This document shows positions 1 to 6,571 of a stretch of DNA of 10,290 nucleotides, in pieces. Location of the stretch: NCBI GenBank assembly GCA_030635025.1, contig DAOVZQ010000043.1, forward strand, positions 1 to 10,290, written 5' to 3'. The notes beneath the pieces were generated by a model. That model worked only from the letters and a program-made list of their open reading frames with translations. It was not told the DNA's origin and ran no database searches. The position numbers and the translations under genes are program-made. The first letter of the stretch is position 1, and every line of letters starts with the position of its first letter. The stretch comes from a bacterium (GTDB lineage: Bacteria; Krumholzibacteriota; Krumholzibacteriia; LZORAL124-64-63).

Positions 1-205
1 CCCGCAGACCGTTCTCGAAGCGCAGGATCTCGGCGCCCTCGGGCAGGTCCGGAAAACGCGGCGTCTCGGTCAGTCCCGGCGACGTGGCGCCTGGCCATCC
101 CTCCCGTTCCACCAACTGCTCCGCAGCCGGCGCTACGTTCGCCATGACGCTGCACACCAGCATCACGATCACGATCCTCGACACGATCACCTCACGACTC
201 CACAT
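1..205 (-). CDS. Probable secreted M16-type zinc peptidase, N-terminal fragment (runs off left edge)
   Basis: This is the first 68 codons of a gene that continues past base 1. It starts at the ATG at 205-203, preceded by AAGGTGG with an 8-base spacer. It begins 26 bases after the triosephosphate isomerase stop. Residues 1-28 look like a Sec signal peptide: Arg4 and Arg10, then a hydrophobic run IVIVMLVCSVMA, with likely cleavage near APAA|E. There is no lipobox, since Val precedes Cys18. Residues 46-68 lead into ILRFENGLR, which resembles the first strand of M16 (insulinase/pitrilysin-like) peptidases, where a 'LxNGLxV' segment follows the export signal. The HxxEH zinc motif would lie beyond the window, so the family call rests on this short match only. 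An export signal is clear; an unrelated secreted protein cannot be excluded. Confidence 0.55.
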   Translation of the reverse strand, partial: MWSREVIVSRIVIVMLVCSVMANVAPAAEQLVEREGWPGATSPGLTETPRFPDLPEGAEILRFENGLR

Positions 206-213
206 GTCCCGAC

Positions 214-220
214 CCACCTT
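214..220 (-). promoter_or_regulatory. Ribosome binding site of the left-edge peptidase gene
   Basis: AAGGTGG on the minus strand, 8 bases before the ATG at 205. It supports the start of the partial left-edge gene and lies in the 26-base gap after triosephosphate isomerase. Confidence 0.6.
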
Positions 221-231
221 TCGATTCAGAA

Positions 232-999
232 TCAGGAAACGGCTTGTGCGCACTTTACAATGCCCAGGAAGTCTTCGGCCTTCAGGCTGGCGCCGCCGAT
301 CAGGCCGCCGTCGATATCGGCGCGGCCGAACAGGTCTTCGGCGTTGCTCGGCTTGACGCTGCCCCCGTAAAGGATGCGTACGGCCGCGGCCGCTTCGGCG
401 CCGATCATACCGGACACCAGTTCGCGCGAGACCGCGTGGATGTCCTGGGCCTGTTCGGGCGAAGCCGTCTCACCGGTTCCGATGGCCCAGACCGGTTCGT
501 AGGCCAGCACCAGATTCTGTGGCGTGGCCGACGCCAGACGCGGCAACACGCCTTCGAGCTGGGCCTTGACCACGTCGCGCTCGCGTCCGGCCTTGCGTTC
601 GTCGAGCAGCTCGCCGAAGCAGAAGATGGCGGTCAACCCGGCCGCGTGGACCTGGTTGATCTTGTTCACAAAGTCATCGTCGGTTTCGCCGCTGTCGGCG
701 CGCCGCTCCGAATGGGCCACGATCACGTGCGTACAGCCGGCCTCGGCCAGCATGTCCACGCCGATCTCGCCCGTGTGGGCTCCGGCGCCTGTGGCGCTAC
801 AGTTCTGGGCGCCCAGCAGGGTTTTTTTGCCCTTGATGATCTCCGCTACTGCGGGGATCGCGACATAGGTGGGGCACACCAGCACCTCACCCTTCAGGTC
901 CAGTCCGAGCAACCCCATCGAGACCTGACGGGCCAGCTTGGCCGCCTCGGCGGGTCCCAGGTTCTGCTTCCAGTTTCCGGCTACCATATAGGAGCGCAT
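232..999 (-). CDS. tpiA: Triosephosphate isomerase
   Basis: Cytoplasmic glycolytic/gluconeogenic enzyme interconverting dihydroxyacetone phosphate and glyceraldehyde-3-phosphate. The 255-residue length is normal for the family. Active-site elements are present in order: Asn9 and Lys11 (AGNWKQN), the catalytic His96 in AHSERR, the catalytic base Glu168 in YEPVWAIGTG followed by flexible loop 6, and the phosphate-gripping YGGSVKP (211-217) and GGLIGGASL (231-239). ATG at 999 is chosen because GGAGG lies 5 bases upstream; Met5 is a weaker alternative. Two positions are unusual: Ala95 replaces the Gly that normally precedes the catalytic His, and His75 sits where GA(F/Y)TGE usually has an aromatic residue. 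It lies 20 bases after the zinc metallopeptidase gene and is probably co-transcribed with it. The usual gap/pgk neighbours are absent from the window. Confidence 0.97.
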   Translation of the reverse strand: MRSYMVAGNWKQNLGPAEAAKLARQVSMGLLGLDLKGEVLVCPTYVAIPAVAEIIKGKKTLLGAQNCSATGAGAHTGEIGVDMLAEAGCTHVIVAHSERRADSGETDDDFVNKINQVHAAGLTAIFCFGELLDERKAGRERDVVKAQLEGVLPRLASATPQNLVLAYEPVWAIGTGETASPEQAQDIHAVSRELVSGMIGAEAAAAVRILYGGSVKPSNAEDLFGRADIDGGLIGGASLKAEDFLGIVKCAQAVS

Positions 1000-1019
1000 G
1001 TCTTCCTCCGTTTATCGGG

Positions 1020-1694
1020 TCAGCGACGTCCGCGCATAGCTATGAGGCGGACGAGTTGCAAAACAGCCATCAGGGCGGCGGCTACGTAGGTAAGCGCCGC
1101 CGCGTTCAGTACGGCCTTCACGTGGCCGGATTCCTCCGGCGTCACGATACCGTGTCTGTTCAGGAGCGTCACGGCCCTTTTACTGGCGTCGAACTCCACG
1201 GGCAGGGTAAGCACGGTGAAGAACGCCGCCACGAGATAGACCACGATGCCGATGTCCATCAGGACGGGATACGAAAACAGGAATCCGACGAAAAACAGGG
1301 GCATGGCCAGCTTGCTGCCGAAGCTCGCTATCGGAAAAATGTTCTGCCGCAGTTCCAGTGGACCATAACCCCCGGCGTGCTGCAGCGCGTGCCCCGCTTC
1401 GTGGCAGGCCACACCCAGCGCCGAAACGCTGGTGCCCCCATAGTTGGCTTCACTCAGGCACAGCTTACGGGCGCGTGGGTCGTAGTGATCGGTCAACTCG
1501 CCCGCGACGGTCTCGATCCGCACGTTACCCACACCGGCCGCGTTGAGCAGCTGGCCGGCGGCCTCGGCCCCGGTTAATCCCCGGGCCGACGGCACTTCGA
1601 GATACTTGCGGTAGGTGGATTTGACCTTGTTCTGCGCATATAACGCGAAGGCCATGGCCGGAATCAAGAGCAGGAATGTGGAATCCCAGAGCAT
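1020..1694 (-). CDS. Membrane zinc metallopeptidase, YugP family (Zn_peptidase_2)
   Basis: A 224-residue integral membrane protein whose length and layout match the YugP-like putative neutral zinc peptidases. An N-terminal hydrophobic segment (about 4-20) precedes a soluble stretch that carries the zinc-binding HEAGH motif at 98-102, with Glu99 as the catalytic base. A likely third ligand is Glu167 in LPVEFDAS. Further membrane segments lie at about 128-146, 148-165 and 197-219, and the tail is basic (RGRR). The substrate of this family is not known to me. ATG at 1694 follows GGGGAGGG closely; a second ATG four bases upstream is out of frame. The gene starts 31 bases after the phosphorylase stop, the largest gap in the window, with no hairpin terminator in it. 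A housekeeping membrane-quality role is possible but cannot be read from sequence. Confidence 0.88.
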   Translation of the reverse strand: MLWDSTFLLLIPAMAFALYAQNKVKSTYRKYLEVPSARGLTGAEAAGQLLNAAGVGNVRIETVAGELTDHYDPRARKLCLSEANYGGTSVSALGVACHEAGHALQHAGGYGPLELRQNIFPIASFGSKLAMPLFFVGFLFSYPVLMDIGIVVYLVAAFFTVLTLPVEFDASKRAVTLLNRHGIVTPEESGHVKAVLNAAALTYVAAALMAVLQLVRLIAMRGRR

Positions 1695-1725
1695 GCATCC
1701 CTCCCCGTGAAAACCTGCAAGGGCG

Positions 1726-2589
1726 TCAGCCGGCCAGCCGCGGCAGGAAGGCTAGGAGCAGTCTGGCCATGCGGTCCCGAACCATAAGGCCGGCTTCCAC
1801 CACGTCGCCGTGCGAAAGTTCCGGCTGGCCCACTTCGCGTGCGGGATTGGTGATGCAGGACAGGCCCGCCACGCGCACGTCCAGGGCCTTGAGCAGCATG
1901 ACTTCCGGCGCTGTGGACATGCCGACCGCGTCGCAGCCGAACCGGCGCAACATGCCGATCTCGGCCTTGGTCTCGTAGGCGGGTCCCCACATGCTCGCGT
2001 AGACGCCGGCGTGCAGGGGGACGCCGGACTCGGCGCCGCTTTCCAGCATGAGGCGGGCGAGATCCTTGTCGTAGGCGGCCGACGGACGCGCGGCCCGTCC
2101 GGGCGCTTCGGCCGGGGGAATCGGATCGACCAGCAATCCGCGCAGGGGATCGTGTCCGTGCATGTCCAGATGATCACGGATGACCATGAGCTCGCCGGGA
2201 ATGTAGTGATGATTCAGACCGCCGGCGGCGTTGGTCACCACGGCTTCGCCGATGCCCAGACACGACAGCACCGCGGTCGGCAGCAGCATGGTTTCGGCGG
2301 GCAGACCCTCGTACGGATGCAGGCGACCCTGCATGACCAGCACGCGACGGCCCGCCGCGTCGCCGACCACCAGCCGTCCCTTGTGCTCGGCGACCGACGT
2401 GGTGGTGAAGCCCGGAATCTCCCCGTAGTCGACGGCTTCGGCGCCGTCGAGGGCGTCGACGAAATTGCCGAGTCCGCTGCCCAGGATCAGGCCGGTCAGA
2501 CCCGTGAATCCGCGCGGCTCGAGCCACGCGACGGCCTCCCCCACCTGTTCGCGCCAGTCGGAGCGCAGTCTCGCCAGCCTGTCGTTCAT
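1726..2589 (-). CDS. punA: Purine nucleoside phosphorylase, class II (trimeric type)
   Basis: Phosphorolyses purine (deoxy)nucleosides to free base plus (deoxy)ribose-1-phosphate. The 287-residue length fits the trimeric family. Visible elements are: phosphate-binding Ser38 in LGSGLG; His69 (AEHKG); Arg89 and His91 in GRLHPYEG; TNAAGG at 119-124; the base-pocket Glu206 in GPAYET; GMSTAPE at 223-229 with Ser225; and Asn248 in ITNPA. That Asn is typical of 6-oxopurine-selective enzymes (inosine, guanosine and their deoxy forms) by analogy with human PNP, so adenosine would need prior deamination. Unusual details are Glu68 where a Gly is common before the phosphate-site His, and Lys in GPAYETKAE where Pro is frequent. 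The start overlaps the upstream deaminase stop (ATGA), with GGAG 5 bases before the ATG. This suggests translational coupling and a joint pathway. The symbol is by family; MTA phosphorylase-like specificity is less likely. Confidence 0.94.
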   Translation of the reverse strand: MNDRLARLRSDWREQVGEAVAWLEPRGFTGLTGLILGSGLGNFVDALDGAEAVDYGEIPGFTTTSVAEHKGRLVVGDAAGRRVLVMQGRLHPYEGLPAETMLLPTAVLSCLGIGEAVVTNAAGGLNHHYIPGELMVIRDHLDMHGHDPLRGLLVDPIPPAEAPGRAARPSAAYDKDLARLMLESGAESGVPLHAGVYASMWGPAYETKAEIGMLRRFGCDAVGMSTAPEVMLLKALDVRVAGLSCITNPAREVGQPELSHGDVVEAGLMVRDRMARLLLAFLPRLAG

Positions 2590-3689
2590 GCGATCTCCAT
2601 GTCGTCCAGGCCGAACTTGTCTCGCAGCGACACCACGGTGGTCACCATTTCACGAATCATGGCTGACTTTTCCTCCTGCGGCAGGAACGCGCTCTTGATG
2701 CCGTTGAGCATGAGCGTCTCCGTCTCCAGGAGGTTCAGGTCAAATGTATCGACCGCCAACCTCAGTTCGCGGCATAGGGACGAGCGCGTGAACAGCATAT
2801 TGTCCGTGTTGAGCGTGACACGCAGCCCCAGATCGAGGTAGTGGCGCAGCGGGTGGTCGGCAATCGACGGCACCACGCCGGTGAGGACCTCGCTGGTCAG
2901 CGCCATCTCCAGGGGGATGCGCATGTCGTTCACGTAGGCGAGCAGGTCCGGATCCTCGTGCAGACGCGTACCGTGACCGATCCGGTTGGCGCCGCAGTAA
3001 TGCAGCGCCTGGTGGATCGACTCGGGGCCGAAACCCTCGCCGGCGTGGATGGTCGAGGACATGTTGTTGTTCATCATGTAGTAGAAGGCCTCGCGGTGCT
3101 GCTTGGCCGGATAGTCCTTCTCGGTACCCGCCAGATCGAAGGCCACCACACCCCGGCCCTTCCAGCTCACGGCCAGCTCGGCCAGCTTCAACGACAGGTC
3201 GGGACTAATGGTGCGAATGCCCGTAATGATTATTCCGGTACGAACACCGTGCTCCCGCTCGGCCTCCTCAAGACCGGCCCGGACCGCGGCGACCGATTCG
3301 TCCAGGGACATGCCCCGCTTCACGTGGTGCAGCGGGCAGAAGCGGACTTCGATATACCAGCACCCCTGGTCGGCCGCGTCCTCGGCCAGCTCGCGCGCCA
3401 CGCGCGTCAGGTTCTCCGGGGTCTGCATGACACCGGTCGTGTGCTCGAAGAAACCTTCGAAGTGCCGACGGCAGCTCTCGGGATCCACGGGGAAAAAACG
3501 TTCGAGGGCCGCATCGTCGTCCGCAGGCACGTCGATTCCCTCGGCGAGCGCCAACTCCCGGAAAGTGCCGATGCGAATGCTCCCATCCAGGTGACAGAGC
3601 AGATCGGTCTTGGGCAGGGCGCACAAGACGTCGTTGGGGATGTGCCGGCCGCGCAACATGTCGCTCCGTCGATGCTGTCCGCTGATCAT
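2586..3689 (-). CDS. add: Adenosine deaminase-family protein (amidohydrolase) with an altered zinc site
   Basis: Predicted to deaminate (deoxy)adenosine to (deoxy)inosine in the cytoplasm. The open frame extends to 3902, but ATG at 3689 is the real start: it overlaps the kinase stop as ATGA and has GGAGG 6 bases upstream. This gives 367 residues. Family elements are: LPKTDLLCHLDGS at 25-37, YIEVRF at 112-117, His215 and catalytic Glu218 in HAGEG, catalytic His239 in RIGHG, HPL at 279-281, and zinc ligand Asp296 in NTDN. The first zinc ligand of the usual HxH motif is Leu31 (codon CTC); only His33 remains. Asn297 replaces the second Asp of TDD, and TSEVLTG replaces the common TSNxxTG. The TDN form occurs in some ADA subgroups, but loss of the HxH histidine is unexpected. 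It may be active with a modified site, of changed specificity, or impaired. Family membership is secure and activity is not. Confidence 0.88.
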   Translation of the reverse strand: MISGQHRRSDMLRGRHIPNDVLCALPKTDLLCHLDGSIRIGTFRELALAEGIDVPADDDAALERFFPVDPESCRRHFEGFFEHTTGVMQTPENLTRVARELAEDAADQGCWYIEVRFCPLHHVKRGMSLDESVAAVRAGLEEAEREHGVRTGIIITGIRTISPDLSLKLAELAVSWKGRGVVAFDLAGTEKDYPAKQHREAFYYMMNNNMSSTIHAGEGFGPESIHQALHYCGANRIGHGTRLHEDPDLLAYVNDMRIPLEMALTSEVLTGVVPSIADHPLRHYLDLGLRVTLNTDNMLFTRSSLCRELRLAVDTFDLNLLETETLMLNGIKSAFLPQEEKSAMIREMVTTVVSLRDKFGLDDMEIA

Positions 3690-4354
3690 GCGCCACCTCC
3701 GGCCGCCATCTGTTTGCGCTTGCCCTCGTGCAATCCGCGGATGTAGTCGAGCAGTTCCCGTTGCGCGGCGGGATCGTCGCGCAGGTTGACCGTCTCGCTG
3801 TCGATCACGCGCACCGGGCAGATCTCCCCTGCTCGCGGTATCCACTCTTCGTAGGCGTCGTGCAGATCCTGGATGAAGTCGCGCGGAATGCCGGATTCGC
3901 AATCGCGGGCCCGGTTGTTGATGCGCGACATGGCGGCGTCCACGCCGGCGCGCAGGTACAGCACCAGATCCGGCGGCCGCAGGAAGGACACCATATTGTG
4001 GAAGACCTCCCGGTAGTTCTCATAGTCGCGATCATCCATGGCGCCGCGGTCGTGCAGGACCTTGGCAAAGATCTCCACGTCCTCGTATATGGTCCGGTCC
4101 TGAACCGCCGAGCAACCGTGTTCGATGATGTCTTTCTGCACCTCGAAGCGCTTGCTCAGGAAGTAGATCTGCAGATGGAAGGACCAGCGCGGCATGTCCT
4201 GATAGTAGTCGGCCAGATAAGGATTCCCGGCGACCGGCTCGTAGTAGGTCGGCCAGTCGAAGGCCTTGCCCACCATCTCGCACACGGTGGATTTGCCCAC
4301 ACCGATATTGCCTGAGATGGACAGGTAGAAGGGAACGTCCCGGTTGTCGGTCAT
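3686..4354 (-). CDS. Deoxynucleoside kinase (deoxyadenosine/deoxyguanosine kinase family)
   Basis: ATP-dependent 5'-phosphorylation of deoxynucleosides for dNTP salvage, cytoplasmic. The 222 residues are typical of the dNK/dGK/dCK family. Visible elements are: P-loop GNIGVGKST at 15-23; Glu39 in YYEPV (base/sugar pocket); the FHLQIYFLSKRF helix at 59-70 with substrate-binding Gln62; the DRT motif (86-88) in QDRTIYED, equivalent to D/E-R-S; PPDLVLYL at 127-134; and the Arg-rich lid near 144-150 (RINNRAR) followed by Glu153. Base specificity cannot be assigned from sequence; a purine deoxynucleoside preference is inferred from the downstream deaminase and phosphorylase. ATG at 4354 follows GAGGAG with an 8-base spacer, and that site overlaps the stop codon of the lipoprotein gene. 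The C-terminal tail is basic then Gly/Ala-rich and looks disordered. Confidence 0.92.
   Translation of the reverse strand: MTDNRDVPFYLSISGNIGVGKSTVCEMVGKAFDWPTYYEPVAGNPYLADYYQDMPRWSFHLQIYFLSKRFEVQKDIIEHGCSAVQDRTIYEDVEIFAKVLHDRGAMDDRDYENYREVFHNMVSFLRPPDLVLYLRAGVDAAMSRINNRARDCESGIPRDFIQDLHDAYEEWIPRAGEICPVRVIDSETVNLRDDPAAQRELLDYIRGLHEGKRKQMAAGGGA
3696..3700 (-). promoter_or_regulatory. Ribosome binding site fixing the adenosine deaminase start
   Basis: GGAGG on the minus strand, 6 bases before the ATG at 3689 and inside the 3' end of the kinase gene. Together with the ATGA overlap it rejects the much longer open frame that begins at 3902. Confidence 0.85.
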
Positions 4355-4362
4355 GCGTGCTG

Positions 4363-4368
4363 CTCCTC
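4363..4368 (-). promoter_or_regulatory. Ribosome binding site of the kinase, overlapping the lipoprotein stop
   Basis: GAGGAG on the minus strand, 8 bases before the kinase ATG at 4354. Its first base is the last base of the lipoprotein stop TAG. A ribosome finishing the lipoprotein would sit on this site, so the envelope and metabolic halves are probably read from one message. Confidence 0.75.
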
Positions 4369-5519
4369 TATTCCTCGGGCCAAGGGTCCTCGGAGGAATC
4401 AGTATGCTCCTCGTGGGATATGAACTTGTGAACCAGGCCCGACGTCTCCGAGATCACGAAGACGTAGGCGCCATAGTTGATGTCGCTGCCGGTGATGACG
4501 TGGTCGACCACGCCGATCGATAGGGGTTCGGGGGCGTCCTCGGCATCGCTGAACGCCAGATCGAATATACCGATTTCGGAAAAAATCTGCACCCGGTTGT
4601 TGCCGTAGTCCGCCACGTAGATCCGTCCGATACCGTCGGTGCCCAACGCCAGGGGCGAGTGGAATTCGCCGGCCTCGTCGCTCGGTCCGCCCGTCCACGT
4701 CTCGCTGCATTCCGGCGCATCACCCAATGTATACTCCGCAGCCGACGGCGGCTCGCAGTTGGTCGAACTGACCAGGATCGCCAGGCCGCGCATGGGGTGC
4801 GGCCGCTCTGAAGTGGACAAGTCCGTGAGGTCCGGCGTGGGATCGAAGCGGATCACCCAGTTGCGATTCGTGTCGGCGTCGCAGATCCAGATCATCCCCT
4901 GCTGGTCGCGCATCATGCCCGCGGGATCGTTCACGTAACGTACGGAAAGACCGCCGGACTGGCAGAGGATGCCCGTGGGGACCAGGGTGCCGTCGCTCGC
5001 ATAGTAGGCGAACCTGTGCACGACGCCCGAGTCGGGATCCGCGATGTATACGAAGGTGTGGATCGCCGGATCGATCACTTCGACGCCGGTCCGGCAGGCG
5101 ACCATCCGGGTGCCCCGCTGCACATCGGGCAGGGACGTGCTGTGCAGGTACTCCAGATCACTCGACGTGTATGTGCTGAGCCGGCCGGCTCCGTCCTCCC
5201 AGACGAAGATCAGACCGTTGTCGTCGTCCGCACAGAGGGCCGTGGGATCGTCCAGACCGTCCTGGCGCTCTCGTTCCTCATAGTTCTGGCTGCGCTTCAC
5301 CAGCGAGCCGTTGCTGCCCACGATATAGAGCAGACCATTGACGATCGTCAATTGGCGGGCGCCGGCGTCTTCGTAGGCTTCCTTCATGTAGTAGGCGTTC
5401 AACGAGAAGAGCCCCTCGGGCAAGGGAATGGTTATCTTCTCGCCGCAGCCGCCGACAAGGATCGACAGGACAAAGGCGGCGATCAGCGCCGCCAGGGGAT
5501 ACCGGAACCGGGTCGTCAC
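4368..5519 (-). CDS. Envelope lipoprotein with NHL-type beta-propeller repeats
   Basis: A 383-residue lipoprotein of unknown specific function. The open frame extends to 5816, but the stretch before 5519 lies over the PorV-type gene and lacks protein-like composition. The GTG at 5519 overlaps that gene's stop (GTGA) and has AGGAGG 5 bases upstream. Residues 1-24 are a signal peptide (Arg4, Arg6, then a hydrophobic core) ending in the lipobox LVGGC, so Cys25 would be acylated. The best propeller repeat is at about 285-314, with core RIYVADYGNNRVQIF, a classic NHL blade. Weaker blades are at about 155-172 (VYIADPDSGVVHRF), 198-226 and 352-367. Six further Cys (96, 142, 186, 213, 255, 271) could form disulfides in the periplasm or at the surface. 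The last 15 residues are strongly acidic. NHL propellers usually bind ligands or proteins, so a binding role beside the receptor and barrel is plausible. Confidence 0.85.
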   Translation of the reverse strand: MTTRFRYPLAALIAAFVLSILVGGCGEKITIPLPEGLFSLNAYYMKEAYEDAGARQLTIVNGLLYIVGSNGSLVKRSQNYEERERQDGLDDPTALCADDDNGLIFVWEDGAGRLSTYTSSDLEYLHSTSLPDVQRGTRMVACRTGVEVIDPAIHTFVYIADPDSGVVHRFAYYASDGTLVPTGILCQSGGLSVRYVNDPAGMMRDQQGMIWICDADTNRNWVIRFDPTPDLTDLSTSERPHPMRGLAILVSSTNCEPPSAAEYTLGDAPECSETWTGGPSDEAGEFHSPLALGTDGIGRIYVADYGNNRVQIFSEIGIFDLAFSDAEDAPEPLSIGVVDHVITGSDINYGAYVFVISETSGLVHKFISHEEHTDSSEDPWPEE

Positions 5520-6571
5520 GGCGTCCTCCTCGGCTTGGGCAGCGGTGCCAGGTCGATGGTTACGTGATGAATGGTGCCGAAAGCGCCCATGTCGCTCATG
5601 GCGTAATCGAGCCGGATGTCCCAGCCGTCGCGGGCCAGCTGTACGCCGAAGCCCGCGGACAGGCCCCCCTCGTCGCGGTTGGTTTCGAAACCGCCGCGCA
5701 GGAAGAGCCGCCGGTCCAAGTCCAATTCGAGTCCCATGCGGAAGCTCTCGCTGTAGTCGGTGGGATGATGAAAATCCGTCGTGGTCAGCAGCCCCATGCG
5801 CTGGCTCAGGCCCCATGTATAAGCGACGCCGAAGGAGCCGGAGGTCGGGGCCGCGACGGCCTGGAACTCGGAACTCGCGTCGTAACCGGGGATCGCAGGC
5901 GGCGTACCGTCGGGACGCATGTCGGAGCCGAAGTTGCGGACGGCGAACCCGACCCTCAGATCACCGACACCCACGAAATAGAGCACGCCCAGGTCCATCA
6001 GGAACGCGCGTATGGTGAACTCGTCCAGGTTCTCCTGGTAGAAACGTCCCGTCAGGCCGAACGAAAAGCGATCCGTCATCAGGCGCGCCATCGAGAGGCC
6101 CAGCTGATACTGGTCGGCCCTGAAGGTCTGTCCGGTCCCTTCCTGGTGGAATTCGTCGGTGCGGGGGATCTCGCCGGACCGAAGCATGCCGGCGCTGACG
6201 CCGAATCCGTAGTTCTGTCGATGCCAATGGTACGACGCGTGTTCCAGGTTGATGCCGGCCGCGTACTCGGTATGACCGAAGAACAGGCTGCGCCGGCTCT
6301 CGGTCTGCATGATGCCGGCCGGATTCCAGAAGGCCGCGGATCCGTCGTAGGCGTTGGCCACGTAGGACCGGCCGAGGGCCACGGCGCGGGCGCCCACGGG
6401 TATGCGCAGGAACTGGGCGCCGGCGGTGCCCACGTTTTCGCCGCCATAGAGACCCAGGATACCGCCGGCCCCTGCGCCGGCGGGCGCGAGCAGCAGACTC
6501 ACGACCAGCGTCAGGAATAACAGCGACGTGCTCGAGACGCGTCTGCTCACGATCTTGACGGGGCTTACCAT
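5516..6571 (-). CDS. PorV/PorQ-family outer-membrane beta-barrel protein
   Basis: A 351-residue predicted outer-membrane protein. Residues 1-37 contain a signal peptide: basic residues at 6, 10 and 11, hydrophobic core at about 16-29, and likely cleavage in AGAGAG. The family signature follows at about 49-87: GTAGAQFLRIPVGARAVALG, then an Ala-rich stretch and FWNPAGI. The rest alternates polar and aromatic residues as barrel strands do. In Bacteroidota, PorV binds type IX secretion substrates and PorU, but many FCB paralogues lie outside T9SS loci with unknown roles. Here the gene follows a TonB receptor with a 7-base overlap and precedes the NHL lipoprotein with a 4-base overlap. That points to a receptor-associated accessory rather than a core secretion part. 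ATG at 6571 follows a weak GGTGAG; GTG at codon 8 is a possible alternative. No T9SS core gene is in the window. Confidence 0.88.
   Translation of the reverse strand: MVSPVKIVSRRVSSTSLLFLTLVVSLLLAPAGAGAGGILGLYGGENVGTAGAQFLRIPVGARAVALGRSYVANAYDGSAAFWNPAGIMQTESRRSLFFGHTEYAAGINLEHASYHWHRQNYGFGVSAGMLRSGEIPRTDEFHQEGTGQTFRADQYQLGLSMARLMTDRFSFGLTGRFYQENLDEFTIRAFLMDLGVLYFVGVGDLRVGFAVRNFGSDMRPDGTPPAIPGYDASSEFQAVAAPTSGSFGVAYTWGLSQRMGLLTTTDFHHPTDYSESFRMGLELDLDRRLFLRGGFETNRDEGGLSAGFGVQLARDGWDIRLDYAMSDMGAFGTIHHVTIDLAPLPKPRRTP
5525..5530 (-). promoter_or_regulatory. Ribosome binding site fixing the GTG start of the NHL lipoprotein
   Basis: AGGAGG on the minus strand, 5 bases before the GTG at 5519. It is the strongest Shine-Dalgarno match in the envelope half. 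With the lipobox 25 codons later, it shows that the first 99 codons of the longer open frame are not translated as part of this protein. Confidence 0.88.

Noticed and set aside
821..829. Run of seven T (seven A on the coding strand) in triosephosphate isomerase, a possible slippage site
   Set aside because: It encodes an ordinary Lys-Lys-Thr in frame, and the reading frame is intact on both sides. There is no alternative product of interest.
1695..1725. Possible terminator in the largest gap, between phosphorylase and zinc peptidase
   Set aside because: The 31 bases hold the ribosome site and a short imperfect palindrome only, with no stable stem followed by a T run.
1810..2841. Long plus-strand open frame (343 codons) opposite the phosphorylase and deaminase genes
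   Set aside because: It mirrors well-recognised minus-strand enzymes and has no family-like motifs. Long antisense frames are expected in GC-rich coding DNA. The same applies to the plus-strand frames at 244-1089, 2841-3746, 5564-6520 and 6784-8097.
3690..3902. N-terminal extension of the adenosine deaminase frame up to 3902
   Set aside because: The extension is Arg-rich, overlaps the kinase gene, and the ATG at 3689 has both a good ribosome site and an ATGA overlap.
5520..5816. N-terminal extension of the lipoprotein frame up to 5816
   Set aside because: It lies over the PorV-type gene, has low-complexity Arg/Gly/His composition, and would bury the signal peptide and lipobox.
5516..6571. 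PorV-type protein as evidence of a complete type IX secretion locus
   Set aside because: No PorU, PorK/L/M/N or sov homologue is present and no clear type IX sorting domain is visible in the neighbours. PorV paralogues occur widely outside such loci.
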